This document shows positions 42,933 to 50,232 of a stretch of 64,000 nucleotides of DNA, one piece after another. The stretch is from Lutispora sp003527145 (GTDB lineage: Bacteria > Bacillota > Clostridia > Lutisporales > Lutisporaceae): the NCBI GenBank assembly GCA_029983695.1, contig JASBZB010000003.1, forward strand, positions 62,001 to 126,000, written 5' to 3'. The notes under the pieces were generated by a model. That model had not been told where the DNA came from. It did not search any database and saw only the letters and a list, made by a program, of their open reading frames with translations. Position numbers and translations under genes: made by a program. The first letter of the stretch is position 1; each line of letters starts with the position of its first letter.

Positions 42933-44049
42933 TACATCTACGGCAGCGGCGTCTTCAGCCCTTATAGAGGATGGAAGGCTGCTGTGCGAGTTTATGATAA
43001 ACGATGGCAAAAAGCATTCGGAGAAGCTGATCAATATCATGAATACTGCTTTGGAAAGCAGCGGCATAGAGGTCCGGGATATAGATGCCTTTGCTTGCTC
43101 AACAGGCCCGGGTTCATTTACGGGACTCAGGATAGGAGCAGCGGCTGTAAAGGCTTTGGGCCAGGCACTGGACAAACCGGTAATAGCCGTTCCTACTTTG
43201 GATGCATTGGCTTATAATGTCTTTCCGCGCAGAGGATTGATATGTCCGATGCTGGATGCCCAAAGAAATATGGTATATGCGGTTCTCTACAGATGCGATG
43301 GCAAGAAGCTGACCAAAGAGGAGGATTATAGGGCCATAGATATTGATAAGCTCATAGAAAGGCTTGAGGATTTTGGAGAGGATATAATCCTGCTTGGAGA
43401 TGCCATGCCTATTTTTGGAGAAAAGCTGAAAAATGCTCTTCCAAACGCTGTTGAAGCTCATTCCGGTGCTTTATATCCGAGAGCTTCTTCAGTGGCAATA
43501 TTGGCAGAAGAGCTGTATAAAGCAGGAGAAGCCTTGAACTATAATGATCTCGAGCTTTATTATATAAGAAAATCTCAGGCGGAAGTGGAATACGACAAGA
43601 AGCAGAAGATTGAGATAGCACCGATGACAGGAGAAGATATTCAGGCTGTATATGATGTTGAATGCTTGAGCTTTGCAGCTCCATGGTCTTTAGATTCCTT
43701 CACATCAGAGATTTACAGCAATAATATGGCAAAATATATGGTGGCCAGAGTAGGGGAAGAGATAGTAGGCTACGGAGGAATGTGGATCATATTGGATGAA
43801 GGACACATAACCAATATAGCCGTGCATCCGGAGCACAGGGGCAAAGGCATAGGAGATGCATTGGTGCAGGCTATCATAAAAATAGCCGTTGAAAACGGCG
43901 TAAAGAGGATGACACTGGAGGTAAGACCTTCAAATTGGGCTGCCCTAAATCTATATAAAAAATATGGTTTTAAAGAAGCCGGAGTAAGGAAGGGCTATTA
44001 TGAAGACACCGGAGAGGATGCGGTTATAATGTGGCTGGAGTTATCTTAG
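42913..44049 (+). CDS. TsaB-RimI fusion protein
   Basis: This 378-residue protein joins two functions. Residues 1-230 are TsaB (ILAIDTSTAAASSALIEDG and the hallmark STGPGSFTGLRIGAA), the partner of TsaD in t6A synthesis. Residues 235-378 are a RimI-type GNAT acetyltransferase (ITNIAVHPEHRGKGIGDALV, then SNWAALNLYKKYGFKEAG), which acetylates a ribosomal protein N-terminus in other bacteria. The two genes are usually separate neighbours in Firmicutes. No stop or frameshift is visible at the junction. A dispersed repeat starts at the stop codon. Confidence 0.95.
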   Translation: MRILAIDTSTAAASSALIEDGRLLCEFMINDGKKHSEKLINIMNTALESSGIEVRDIDAFACSTGPGSFTGLRIGAAAVKALGQALDKPVIAVPTLDALAYNVFPRRGLICPMLDAQRNMVYAVLYRCDGKKLTKEEDYRAIDIDKLIERLEDFGEDIILLGDAMPIFGEKLKNALPNAVEAHSGALYPRASSVAILAEELYKAGEALNYNDLELYYIRKSQAEVEYDKKQKIEIAPMTGEDIQAVYDVECLSFAAPWSLDSFTSEIYSNNMAKYMVARVGEEIVGYGGMWIILDEGHITNIAVHPEHRGKGIGDALVQAIIKIAVENGVKRMTLEVRPSNWAALNLYKKYGFKEAGVRKGYYEDTGEDAVIMWLELS

Positions 44050-44475
44050 AACTCAGGGCTCAGAGCTCAGAATTAAGCCGTTGGCCTCTAGCCGCTGGCT
44101 TCTGGCATTAGGGTATTCCTTTTAGGTCGAGGGGGGACGGAGAACACGGATTAACACAGTTTTCTATTTTAACTAATCCCATATCACACAGGAATGCAAG
44201 TTACAAACCTAAGACTAAGTAAACTTGCTTACTGCAGCTTCAAAACTCGCTTTGGCTCAAACAGTTGAAGCTGCGGGCGTTACGCTTCGTTAACTTACTC
44301 TAAGGTTCTTCATAAAATTCCTGCTTAGATATGAGATTAGTTAAACACCCTCCGTGAAAATCCGTGAAAGATTCAGTGAAAATCCGTGTTCCCCGCTCTC
44401 AATTGACCCTAGACTCGCGACCTTCATACCAGAAGCCAGAAGCTAGCGGCTAGAAGCTGGACCATAAAGGAATAC
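44049..44475. repeat. Composite dispersed repeat, copy 4
   Basis: The left part reads GAACTCAGGGCTCAGAGC, GGCATTAGGGTATTCC, TTTTAGGTCGA and ACGGAGAACACGG. The right part carries reversed forms of these, ending AAAGGAATAC at 44475. Inside is an element bounded by AACTAATC (44171) and GATTAGTT (ending 44342), with the inner ends CAGGAAT (44189-44195) and ATTCCTG (44317-44323). It is the reverse complement of the element in copy 3. It fills most of the 500 bases between tsaB-rimI and the sigma factor, and no gene was seen in it. Confidence 0.8.
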
Positions 44476-44549
44476 ATAAGCTCTTTTCTCAGACAATTGC
44501 AAGAGAAACCCGTATATATATCAGAACCGGCAAAAGAGGTGGGGTTAAT

Positions 44550-45122
44550 TTGGATGGGGCAGATATAGATATAATAAACAAATGCCTGGAAGGTGATGAT
44601 TTGGCTTTTGAAGAGCTGGTGACCAGATATAAAAGGCTGGTTTTCAATACATCCTATAGGATGATGGGCAGCTACGAGGAAGCGGAAGATGCCTCTCAGG
44701 AAGCTTTCATAAGAATGTATAAAGCCCTTAATAGATACGATCCCCAATTTAAATTTTCTACCTGGGCTATGAAAATCACAACAAATTATTGCCTTGACTT
44801 GTTGCGAAAGAGAAAGGGAGATACGGTTCCTATTGAAGAACAGTATGATTTGAAGGATGACGGCTTAACTCCCGAGGAAGAGTATATAAGGCATGAGAAG
44901 CAGCAAATGGTCAGGAAAGCCATAGAAAGCTTGCCGTCAAAATACAAAGAGCTCATAGTGCTTTTCCATAATAGGGGGCTATCCTATTCGGAAATAATGG
45001 AGGTAACCGGAGAATCTTTGACAATAGTAAAAAACAGGCTGTATAGGGCACGTCAGATGCTTAAAGATAGTTTGGAGAAGTTAGACAAGGAGGGTGAGAG
45101 CATATGGAATGCAGCAAAATAA
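44550..45122 (+). CDS. ECF sigma factor
   Basis: This 190-residue protein has the two ECF regions: sigma-2 (about 20-90, with FEELVTRYKRLVFNTSYRMM and AEDASQEAFIRMYKAL) and sigma-4 (about 125-180, with LPSKYKELIVLFHNRGLSYSEI). It resembles SigW-type factors, which respond to envelope stress. Translation starts at TTG 44550 behind AGAGGTGGGG. The next gene encodes its membrane anti-sigma and overlaps it by 19 bases. A third gene for a membrane protein follows. Confidence 0.93.
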   Translation: MDGADIDIINKCLEGDDLAFEELVTRYKRLVFNTSYRMMGSYEEAEDASQEAFIRMYKALNRYDPQFKFSTWAMKITTNYCLDLLRKRKGDTVPIEEQYDLKDDGLTPEEEYIRHEKQQMVRKAIESLPSKYKELIVLFHNRGLSYSEIMEVTGESLTIVKNRLYRARQMLKDSLEKLDKEGESIWNAAK

Positions 45123-45649
45123 GCGATTTCATTATGAAATATATAGACGGAGATATAAGCGAAGTTGAGCTGAAAATGTTGAATAGGCATATGCTTTATT
45201 GTGAAGACTGCCGCCGGGAATTTCAGATATTGACGGAAATGTCAAAGTGCATAAGCGAGCTGCCGGAGGTTGAGGCACCCGCAAGTCTTGAAGCAAAGGT
45301 TATGGCGAGAATAAAGCAGCAAAGGACCCAATCCAGCATGCTCAGTATGCTTATGGGTGCTGCGGGCCTATTCGTATTTGCATATTATATGGCTATCTTT
45401 GCAATCTTGCCTTTCTTCAGGGAGCTTGGAACTTTCCAAATGATGCTCAGCTATGGCAATTATTTTCTAAAGCTCATTGGAGGATACATTACAAAGATAA
45501 TTGTATACTTACCCATTACTATAGAAAATTTGCTTATACTAAGAAATATTCTTATCAGGGATTATATGAATGTTATGTTGCTGATCGCAGGCGGGGTAAT
45601 GCTGCTAAACCTGGAGCTTATCAAGTTCATTAATTTGCAGCAGGAATAA
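45104..45649 (+). CDS. Membrane anti-sigma factor with zinc-finger domain
   Basis: This 181-residue protein has an N-terminal zf-HC2 domain with His29-x3-Cys33-x2-Cys36 (RHMLYCEDCRREF), the site that binds ECF sigma factors. Two or three membrane segments follow (about 82-105, 120-150 and 155-175). It should hold the sigma factor at the membrane until an envelope signal releases it. It overlaps the sigma gene by 19 bases and is translationally coupled to it. An AAGGAGGG-type site precedes ATG 45104 inside the sigma gene. Confidence 0.88.
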   Translation: MECSKISDFIMKYIDGDISEVELKMLNRHMLYCEDCRREFQILTEMSKCISELPEVEAPASLEAKVMARIKQQRTQSSMLSMLMGAAGLFVFAYYMAIFAILPFFRELGTFQMMLSYGNYFLKLIGGYITKIIVYLPITIENLLILRNILIRDYMNVMLLIAGGVMLLNLELIKFINLQQE

Positions 45650-45662
45650 GGAGGGATGCGGG

Positions 45663-46544
45663 ATGAAAAAGAAATATTCTCTGGCGGTCATAATCTTGCT
45701 GATATTGACGGTTTTTTTCACCGCTGCTTTTTCTGTAAGGGATGATAATTCATCCTTTACTATGGGTCAAGATTTAAAAATCAATAAGGACGAAAATATA
45801 AAAGGTGCCGTAGCAGTATTGTTCGGTGATGCTGTTGTAGACGGAACCATTGACGGAGAGCTTGCCGTCATATTCGGAGATGCAAGGATCAACGGCAGAG
45901 TAAACGGCAATGTGGCTTCAATATTCGGAGATATTATAGCGGGTGAAAATGCGGTTATAGGAGGCAGTGCTGCTGCGGTAATGGGAGAGGTGGATAAATC
46001 CCAGGGCTCTGTCATTGCAGGAGAGACTGCAAGCATAAAGGGACCTTTCGATACCAGCGGGATGAACTTCATACCTTTGCTGGGAGTCATATCTTTACTC
46101 GGGCTCATAGTCTTTTACGGGCTGTCATCCTTGCTGTTGGTCTTAATTCCCGATAGGATTGACTTCATGGCTGAAAGCGCCCCCGTAAAGATATGGAGAA
46201 GATTCGGCATAGGTATAGCAGCTTACCTGCTGTTTTTGCCTGCCATCATAGCGTTGGCTATAACTATTGTCGGCCTTTTCTTGATACCGTTTTTTATTGC
46301 TGCCTTTTTCCTCACTGTTTTCTTAGGATTGGCGGCAGTAAAATTGGCCATAGGCAGAAGAATTACAGGAAAATTGGAGGGAAGAAGTGCTCCATATATT
46401 TACTTGCTGGTAGGATCAATCCTGATTTTTATTTTGCCATTCATACCCGTCCTCGGCTGGCTGGTGTATATATTTGCATCCTGTGCGGGCCTTGGAATAG
46501 TGCTGGATACCAGGTTTGGCAGACCGAGAGCAAAGGCAGTTTAA
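45663..46544 (+). CDS. Polymer-forming membrane protein (bactofilin-like) of the sigma operon
   Basis: This 293-residue protein has an N-terminal membrane segment and a short-repeat beta domain (about 35-120, with repeated GDAVVDGTIDGELAVIFGDA patterns) like bactofilin-type polymer-forming domains. Three or four membrane helices follow (about 138-280). It is the third gene of the ECF sigma operon, 13 bases after the anti-sigma stop, with an AAGGAGGG site. Such proteins may act in envelope stress or shape, but I cannot name a precise role. Confidence 0.75.
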   Translation: MKKKYSLAVIILLILTVFFTAAFSVRDDNSSFTMGQDLKINKDENIKGAVAVLFGDAVVDGTIDGELAVIFGDARINGRVNGNVASIFGDIIAGENAVIGGSAAAVMGEVDKSQGSVIAGETASIKGPFDTSGMNFIPLLGVISLLGLIVFYGLSSLLLVLIPDRIDFMAESAPVKIWRRFGIGIAAYLLFLPAIIALAITIVGLFLIPFFIAAFFLTVFLGLAAVKLAIGRRITGKLEGRSAPYIYLLVGSILIFILPFIPVLGWLVYIFASCAGLGIVLDTRFGRPRAKAV

Positions 46545-46639
46545 TAAAATATTAATTATTTTGCTTTATATGTCCCAAGCTATGTGATATAATATGTAAT
46601 TGTTATCATATTATATTCATGCATTTAGGGGGAATAGAA

Positions 46640-46864
46640 TTGCTGCTCCGGGAATTTGAAATAGATGGCCATATTATACGCCTAAGCGAAGTAGATGATA
46701 TATTTGTTGCTGAAGTTGCACAAAGCAGCGGCGAAAGGCTGTTCTATCATGAGTTTTCAAACTATGAAAGCATAAAAAACGGCTTCAACCAAATCATTGA
46801 GGAAAATGAAGCAAACAGTATAAATATAAAAAGGGTTTTAGATATTCTGGAAAATAGTAAATAG
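46640..46864 (+). CDS. Small uncharacterised protein
   Basis: I do not recognise this acidic protein of about 74 residues. It has an alpha/beta pattern (LLREFEIDGHIIRLSEVDDIFVAEV, then a helix GFNQIIEENEANSINIKRVLDIL). I prefer the TTG at 46640, ten bases after AGGGGGAA, to ATG 46619, which has no ribosome site. A TATAAT at 46588-46593 with an upstream TGTG suggests an extended -10 promoter. It lies between the sigma operon and tsaD. Confidence 0.5.
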   Translation: MLLREFEIDGHIIRLSEVDDIFVAEVAQSSGERLFYHEFSNYESIKNGFNQIIEENEANSINIKRVLDILENSK

Positions 46865-46956
46865 TATCAGACGGGGCAGGATAATATCCTGCCTTTTGTA
46901 CATGATATAAAAAAAGCGAAGCATTATACCTCGCGGCCATAAATGGAGAGATGAAA

Positions 46957-47970
46957 ATGGGAAAAGATGTGGTAATATTAGCCATAGAGAGCTCCTGCGA
47001 CGAAACCTCGGCTTCTTTAGTCAGAAATGGGAGAGAGGTTTTGTCTAATATTATTTCAAGCCAGATAAGCGTACACAAAAAGTTTGGCGGTGTAGTGCCT
47101 GAAGTGGCTTCGAGGAAGCATATAGAGAACATAAGTCAGGTCATAGATTTGGCTTTGGGTGAGGCCGGCCTGAGGTTTGACGATATAGGCGGAATAGCTG
47201 TCACTCATGGCCCGGGTCTGGTAGGAGCTCTGCTCATTGGACTGACTACTGCCAAAGCATTGGCTTATGCCAGGAAGCTGCCTCTTATTGGTGTCAATCA
47301 TATAGAGGGGCATATATATGCAAATTTTATTCAGCATAAGGAGCTGGAACCTCCTTTTGTATGCCTTGTGGCTTCAGGAGGGCATAGCCATATAGTCAAT
47401 GTCCGATCCTACGGCAGCTATGAGATAATGGGCATGACAAGAGATGATGCTGCAGGAGAAGCTTTTGACAAGATAGCAAGAGCTTTAGGTCTGGGTTATC
47501 CCGGCGGACCGCTGGTAGATAAGATAGCCAGGGAAGGAAATTCCCATGCTATAGATTTTCCCAGAGCCTACTTGGAAGAAGGCAGCTATGATTTCAGCTT
47601 CAGCGGATTAAAATCTGCCGTCTTAAATTTCTTGAACAGCTTATCTATGAAAGGCAGTTCGCCAAATATTCCGGATGTGGCAGCAAGCTTCCAGCAGGCT
47701 GTAGTGGATGTCTTGTCGGATAAACTCATTGCAGCCGCCGAAGAGAAGAAATCGCCTTATGCGGTGCTGGCAGGCGGTGTGGCGGCAAACAGCAAGCTGA
47801 GAGAAGAACTCAGCAATAAAGGGTTGGAAAAGGGAATAAAGGTATTATACCCGGACCTGATACTATGTACGGATAATGCGGCCATGATAGGCAGTGCCGG
47901 TTATTATAAGCTTATGCGGGGGGAAATATCAGAGATGAACCTCAATGCGGTGCCTAATTTGACGCTGTAG
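46957..47970 (+). CDS. tsaD: tRNA N6-adenosine threonylcarbamoyltransferase TsaD
   Basis: This 337-residue protein joins threonylcarbamoyl-AMP to A37 of tRNA. The metal-binding histidines lie in GVNHIEGHIYAN, and ESSCDETSAS, VTHGPGLVGALLIG and VAGGVAANSKLRE (visible as LAGGVAANSKLREE) are family hallmarks. I chose ATG 46957, six bases after GGAGAG; ATG 46951 abuts that site. Its partners TsaE and TsaB are encoded 3 kb upstream. The gene is followed by a type I toxin-antitoxin locus. Confidence 0.95.
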   Translation: MGKDVVILAIESSCDETSASLVRNGREVLSNIISSQISVHKKFGGVVPEVASRKHIENISQVIDLALGEAGLRFDDIGGIAVTHGPGLVGALLIGLTTAKALAYARKLPLIGVNHIEGHIYANFIQHKELEPPFVCLVASGGHSHIVNVRSYGSYEIMGMTRDDAAGEAFDKIARALGLGYPGGPLVDKIAREGNSHAIDFPRAYLEEGSYDFSFSGLKSAVLNFLNSLSMKGSSPNIPDVAASFQQAVVDVLSDKLIAAAEEKKSPYAVLAGGVAANSKLREELSNKGLEKGIKVLYPDLILCTDNAAMIGSAGYYKLMRGEISEMNLNAVPNLTL

Positions 47971-48003
47971 GAGAATGGAAAGCGATTTATTATTTATTAC
48001 TTG

Positions 48004-48031
48004 TTGATTAATAATTTCAATTTGGTATAAT
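48004..48031 (+). promoter_or_regulatory. Promoter of the candidate antitoxin RNA
   Basis: TTGATT (48004-48009) and TATAAT (48026-48031) are separated by 16 bases. A start near 48038-48041 would begin the RNA at GAGACTG. Confidence 0.75.
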
Positions 48032-48039
48032 AATATTAA

Positions 48040-48123
48040 AGAGACTGCCACAAATGTGGTTGCCTCATATGAGATTCAGTTTAACTAAACCCCCTGCAAG
48101 GCACTGCAGGGTGGTTTTATTTT
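48040..48123 (+). ncRNA. Candidate antitoxin RNA of a type I toxin-antitoxin locus
   Basis: A promoter, about 84 bases with a small hairpin (CCAC AAAT GTGG at 48049-48060) and a strong terminator make a short independent transcript. It has no plausible reading frame. It runs toward the small toxin gene on the opposite strand, and their 3' ends meet at the terminator hairpin. Its first 26 bases (GAGACTG, then TGTGGTTGCCTC) resemble the start of the toxin mRNA on the other strand. This layout resembles the par/RatA class of convergent type I systems. Confidence 0.65.
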
Positions 48124-48126
48124 GGT
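48087..48126. terminator. Bidirectional terminator between antitoxin RNA and toxin gene
   Basis: AAACCCCCTGCA (48087-48098) pairs with TGCAGGGTGGTTT (48105-48117), with one bulge, and TTTTATTTT follows on the plus strand. On the minus strand the same hairpin lies just after the toxin stop. Confidence 0.8.
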
Positions 48127-48129
48127 ATC

Positions 48130-48240
48130 CTACTTCTTAAAGAATATCGACATTATCGAAATTATTAAAGATAGTAACGCTATTATAAACATCCCAAAGG
48201 TTAGCATTATTGTTATAGTGTCATTAGATGTTTTTTTCAT
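48130..48240 (-). CDS. Holin-like type I toxin peptide
   Basis: A 36-codon minus-strand gene encodes a peptide starting MKKTSNDTITIMLTFGMF, with one membrane helix (IIALLSLIISIMSIF) and a basic end (FFKK). This is the form of the putative holin-like toxin family (TxpA/BsrG and related). The ribosome site is very strong (AAGGAGGTGA) and can be sequestered: CTCCTT and AAGGAG at 48249-48265 form a hairpin covering it. A small RNA is transcribed toward it on the other strand. Such peptides damage the membrane when their antitoxin RNA is lost. Confidence 0.8.
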   Translation of the reverse strand: MKKTSNDTITIMLTFGMFIIALLSLIISIMSIFFKK

Positions 48241-48244
48241 AGCC

Positions 48245-48265
48245 TCACCTCCTTAGTGAAAGGAG
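48245..48265 (-). promoter_or_regulatory. Hairpin sequestering the toxin ribosome binding site
   Basis: On the minus strand CTCCTT, a five-base loop and AAGGAG form a stem that contains the Shine-Dalgarno core of the toxin gene. An extended -10 (TGGTAGAAT on the minus strand, TAGAAT at 48296-48301) lies upstream. Confidence 0.7.
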
Positions 48266-48339
48266 GCAAACCACACCTGCAACAGTCTCCAATATATTCT
48301 ACCATATTAGTGCATACAATTCATTAGAAATAACATTAG

Positions 48340-48468
48340 TTTCCGTGTCTTTCAGTGAAAGATTAAGTGTTAATCCGTGTTCTCCGTCCCTCATCGACCT
48401 AAAAGGAATACCCTAATGCCAGAAACCAGCGGCTTAATCCTAGTTCCTGAGTTCTGAGTTCTGAGTTC
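48340..48468. repeat. Composite dispersed repeat, copy 5
   Basis: Read on the minus strand it begins GAACTCAGAACTCAG and continues with TTAAGCCGCTGG, GGCATTAGGGTATTCC, TTTTAGGTCGA and ACGGAGAACACGG. It matches the left part of copy 4 almost base for base, in the opposite orientation. It lacks the nested element. It lies between the toxin locus and the isocitrate dehydrogenase promoter. Confidence 0.82.
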
Positions 48469-48477
48469 AAATAAATA

Positions 48478-48516
48478 TTGACACTGTCTTCAAATAAAAG
48501 TATAATTGTATACAAT
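48478..48516 (+). promoter_or_regulatory. Promoter and GntR-type operator of the isocitrate dehydrogenase operon
   Basis: TTGACA (48478-48483) and TATAAT (48501-48506), 17 bases apart, form a consensus promoter. The perfect palindrome ATTGTATACAAT (48505-48516) overlaps the end of the -10 box and matches the GT-N(1-4)-AC style of GntR FCD regulators. The GntR gene is second in the operon, so feedback repression is likely. Confidence 0.82.
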
Positions 48517-48550
48517 AATACAAATATACGAATACGAAGGGGGTCTCTCT

Positions 48551-49555
48551 ATGTACAAAGCTACTTTAATACCCGGTGACGGCATAGGTCCGGAAGTAAT
48601 AAGTGCAGCAACTTCGGTGATCGAAGCTGCAGGAGTTGATATCAAATGGGATGAAAAGCAGGTAGGGCAGGCAGCTATGGCTAAGTACAATAATCCTTTG
48701 CCTGAGGACACCATTAATTCTATTGAGATCAACAGGATAGCCCTTAAGGGTCCAACTACCACGGAAATAGGCAAAGGCTTCAGAAGTGCCAACATAAGCT
48801 TGAGGCAGAGACTGAACCTGTATGCAAATATAAGGCCCATTAAGACTATTGAGGGTGCTAAAACAAAATATAAAGGCGTAGACCTTGTTATATTCAGAGA
48901 GAATACAGAGGATTTATACATGGGCATAGAACATATGATAGGAAAGGATGCGGCAGAATCCATCAAGATCATAACGAGAGAGGCATCGGAGAGGATCGCC
49001 TCCATGGCTTTCAGCTATGCGGTGAAAGAAAAACGAAAAAAAGTTACCTGTGCTCATAAGGCAAACATCATGAAGCTCAGCGACGGGCTTTTCTTATCCA
49101 GCGTCAGAAGCGTTGCCGGCAAATTCCCTGATATTCAATACGAAGAAGTGATTGCCGATGGTCTATTTATGAATATGGTAATGAATCCTCAAGACTATGA
49201 TGTGCTGGTATTGCCGAATCTCTATGGAGATTTATTATCGGAAATGAGTGCCGGCTTAGTAGGCGGACTCGGAGTTGTACCGGGTGTAAATATAGGCGTA
49301 GAAGCTGCGGTATTTGAGCCTACCCATGGGACGGCTTTGGATATAGCAGGCCAGGGCATAGCCAACCCCACGGCTGCAATTTTATGCGGTGTAATGCTTC
49401 TGAGGCATTTAGGAGAGAAGGCTGCAGCGGAGAGGATTTATAACAGCGTATCCCGGGTCATAAAAGATGGCAAACATGTGACGAGAGACTTGGGCGGGAC
49501 TGTTTCTACTCTCGATATGACGAAGGCTATAATTGATAATTTATCCGATAGATAA
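48551..49555 (+). CDS. NAD-dependent isocitrate dehydrogenase family protein
   Basis: This 334-residue enzyme belongs to the isocitrate/isopropylmalate dehydrogenase family. The segments IPGDGIGPEVISAA, FRENTEDLYMGIEH (Asn-Thr-Glu-Asp favours isocitrate), KANIMKLSDGLF and PTHGTALDIAGQGIANPTA are diagnostic. It should oxidise isocitrate to 2-oxoglutarate with NAD. No other citrate-cycle gene is nearby. I chose ATG 48551 behind AGGGGGT, since an in-frame ATG at 48506 overlaps the promoter. It is followed by a gntR gene 15 bases later. Confidence 0.9.
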   Translation: MYKATLIPGDGIGPEVISAATSVIEAAGVDIKWDEKQVGQAAMAKYNNPLPEDTINSIEINRIALKGPTTTEIGKGFRSANISLRQRLNLYANIRPIKTIEGAKTKYKGVDLVIFRENTEDLYMGIEHMIGKDAAESIKIITREASERIASMAFSYAVKEKRKKVTCAHKANIMKLSDGLFLSSVRSVAGKFPDIQYEEVIADGLFMNMVMNPQDYDVLVLPNLYGDLLSEMSAGLVGGLGVVPGVNIGVEAAVFEPTHGTALDIAGQGIANPTAAILCGVMLLRHLGEKAAAERIYNSVSRVIKDGKHVTRDLGGTVSTLDMTKAIIDNLSDR

Positions 49556-49570
49556 ACGGCGGGTGATTTA

Positions 49571-50203
49571 ATGGAGTATTTTACAAGGGCACAAATATAT
49601 GAGAAGATCCGCCAGGACATCCTGGATGGAAGATATGAAAGAGGTGAAAGCCTCATAGAGCAGAAACTGGCACAGGAGTTTGGCGTAAGCCGAACGCCTG
49701 TAAGAGAAGTTTTGCGCCAGCTTGAGCTGGATGGCTTGGTCGGAAGCATACCGAACAGGGGAGTATTTGTTATAGGCATCACTCAAGAAGATATAGAGGA
49801 TATCTATGAAATAAGGCGAAGGATCGAAGGTCTGGCTGCTTTATGGGCGGCGGATAAAATGACGGAAGAGGAATTCGCTGAACTGGAGAATATATATAAC
49901 CTTATGGAATTCTATACCCCTAAGCATGATGTTTCTCAAGTAGCAAAGCTTAATACTCAGTTTCATGAAGTAATTTTCAAAGCATCCCACAGCAAATACC
50001 TAAAAAACATGCTGAGCAACTTTCAGGCCTATATTCAGTGGGCCAGGTATGCTTCCCTCAAGGTGCCCGGCCGCATGGAAGCTGCCCTTGTAGAGCATAA
50101 GGGCATCTTGGAGGCCTTCAGGCAAAAGGACAGGCTTTTAGCCGAAAAGCTCATAATGGAGCATGTTGCAAATTCCAGCAAAAATATCAAGACAGCACAA
50201 TAG
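49571..50203 (+). CDS. GntR family regulator (FCD domain)
   Basis: This 210-residue protein has an N-terminal winged helix (about 5-70, with LIEQKLAQEFGVSRTPVREVLRQLELDGL) and a C-terminal FCD ligand-binding domain (about 78-200). Its metal-type residues include histidines in LNTQFHEVIFKASH. FCD regulators usually bind carboxylic acids. A tricarboxylate such as citrate or isocitrate would suit its neighbour, but that is inference. It is encoded with the dehydrogenase and probably binds the palindrome at 48505-48516. Confidence 0.92.
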   Translation: MEYFTRAQIYEKIRQDILDGRYERGESLIEQKLAQEFGVSRTPVREVLRQLELDGLVGSIPNRGVFVIGITQEDIEDIYEIRRRIEGLAALWAADKMTEEEFAELENIYNLMEFYTPKHDVSQVAKLNTQFHEVIFKASHSKYLKNMLSNFQAYIQWARYASLKVPGRMEAALVEHKGILEAFRQKDRLLAEKLIMEHVANSSKNIKTAQ

Positions 50204-50208
50204 AAAGC

Positions 50209-50232
50209 GGGCCGGCTATTGGATGTCGGCCC
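50209..50232. terminator. Hairpin between convergent gntR and ABC-F genes
   Basis: GGGCCG (50209-50214) pairs with CGGCCC (50227-50232), extended by a G-U pair. No T-run is clear. It overlaps the end of the ABC-F gene and may serve both strands. Confidence 0.6.
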
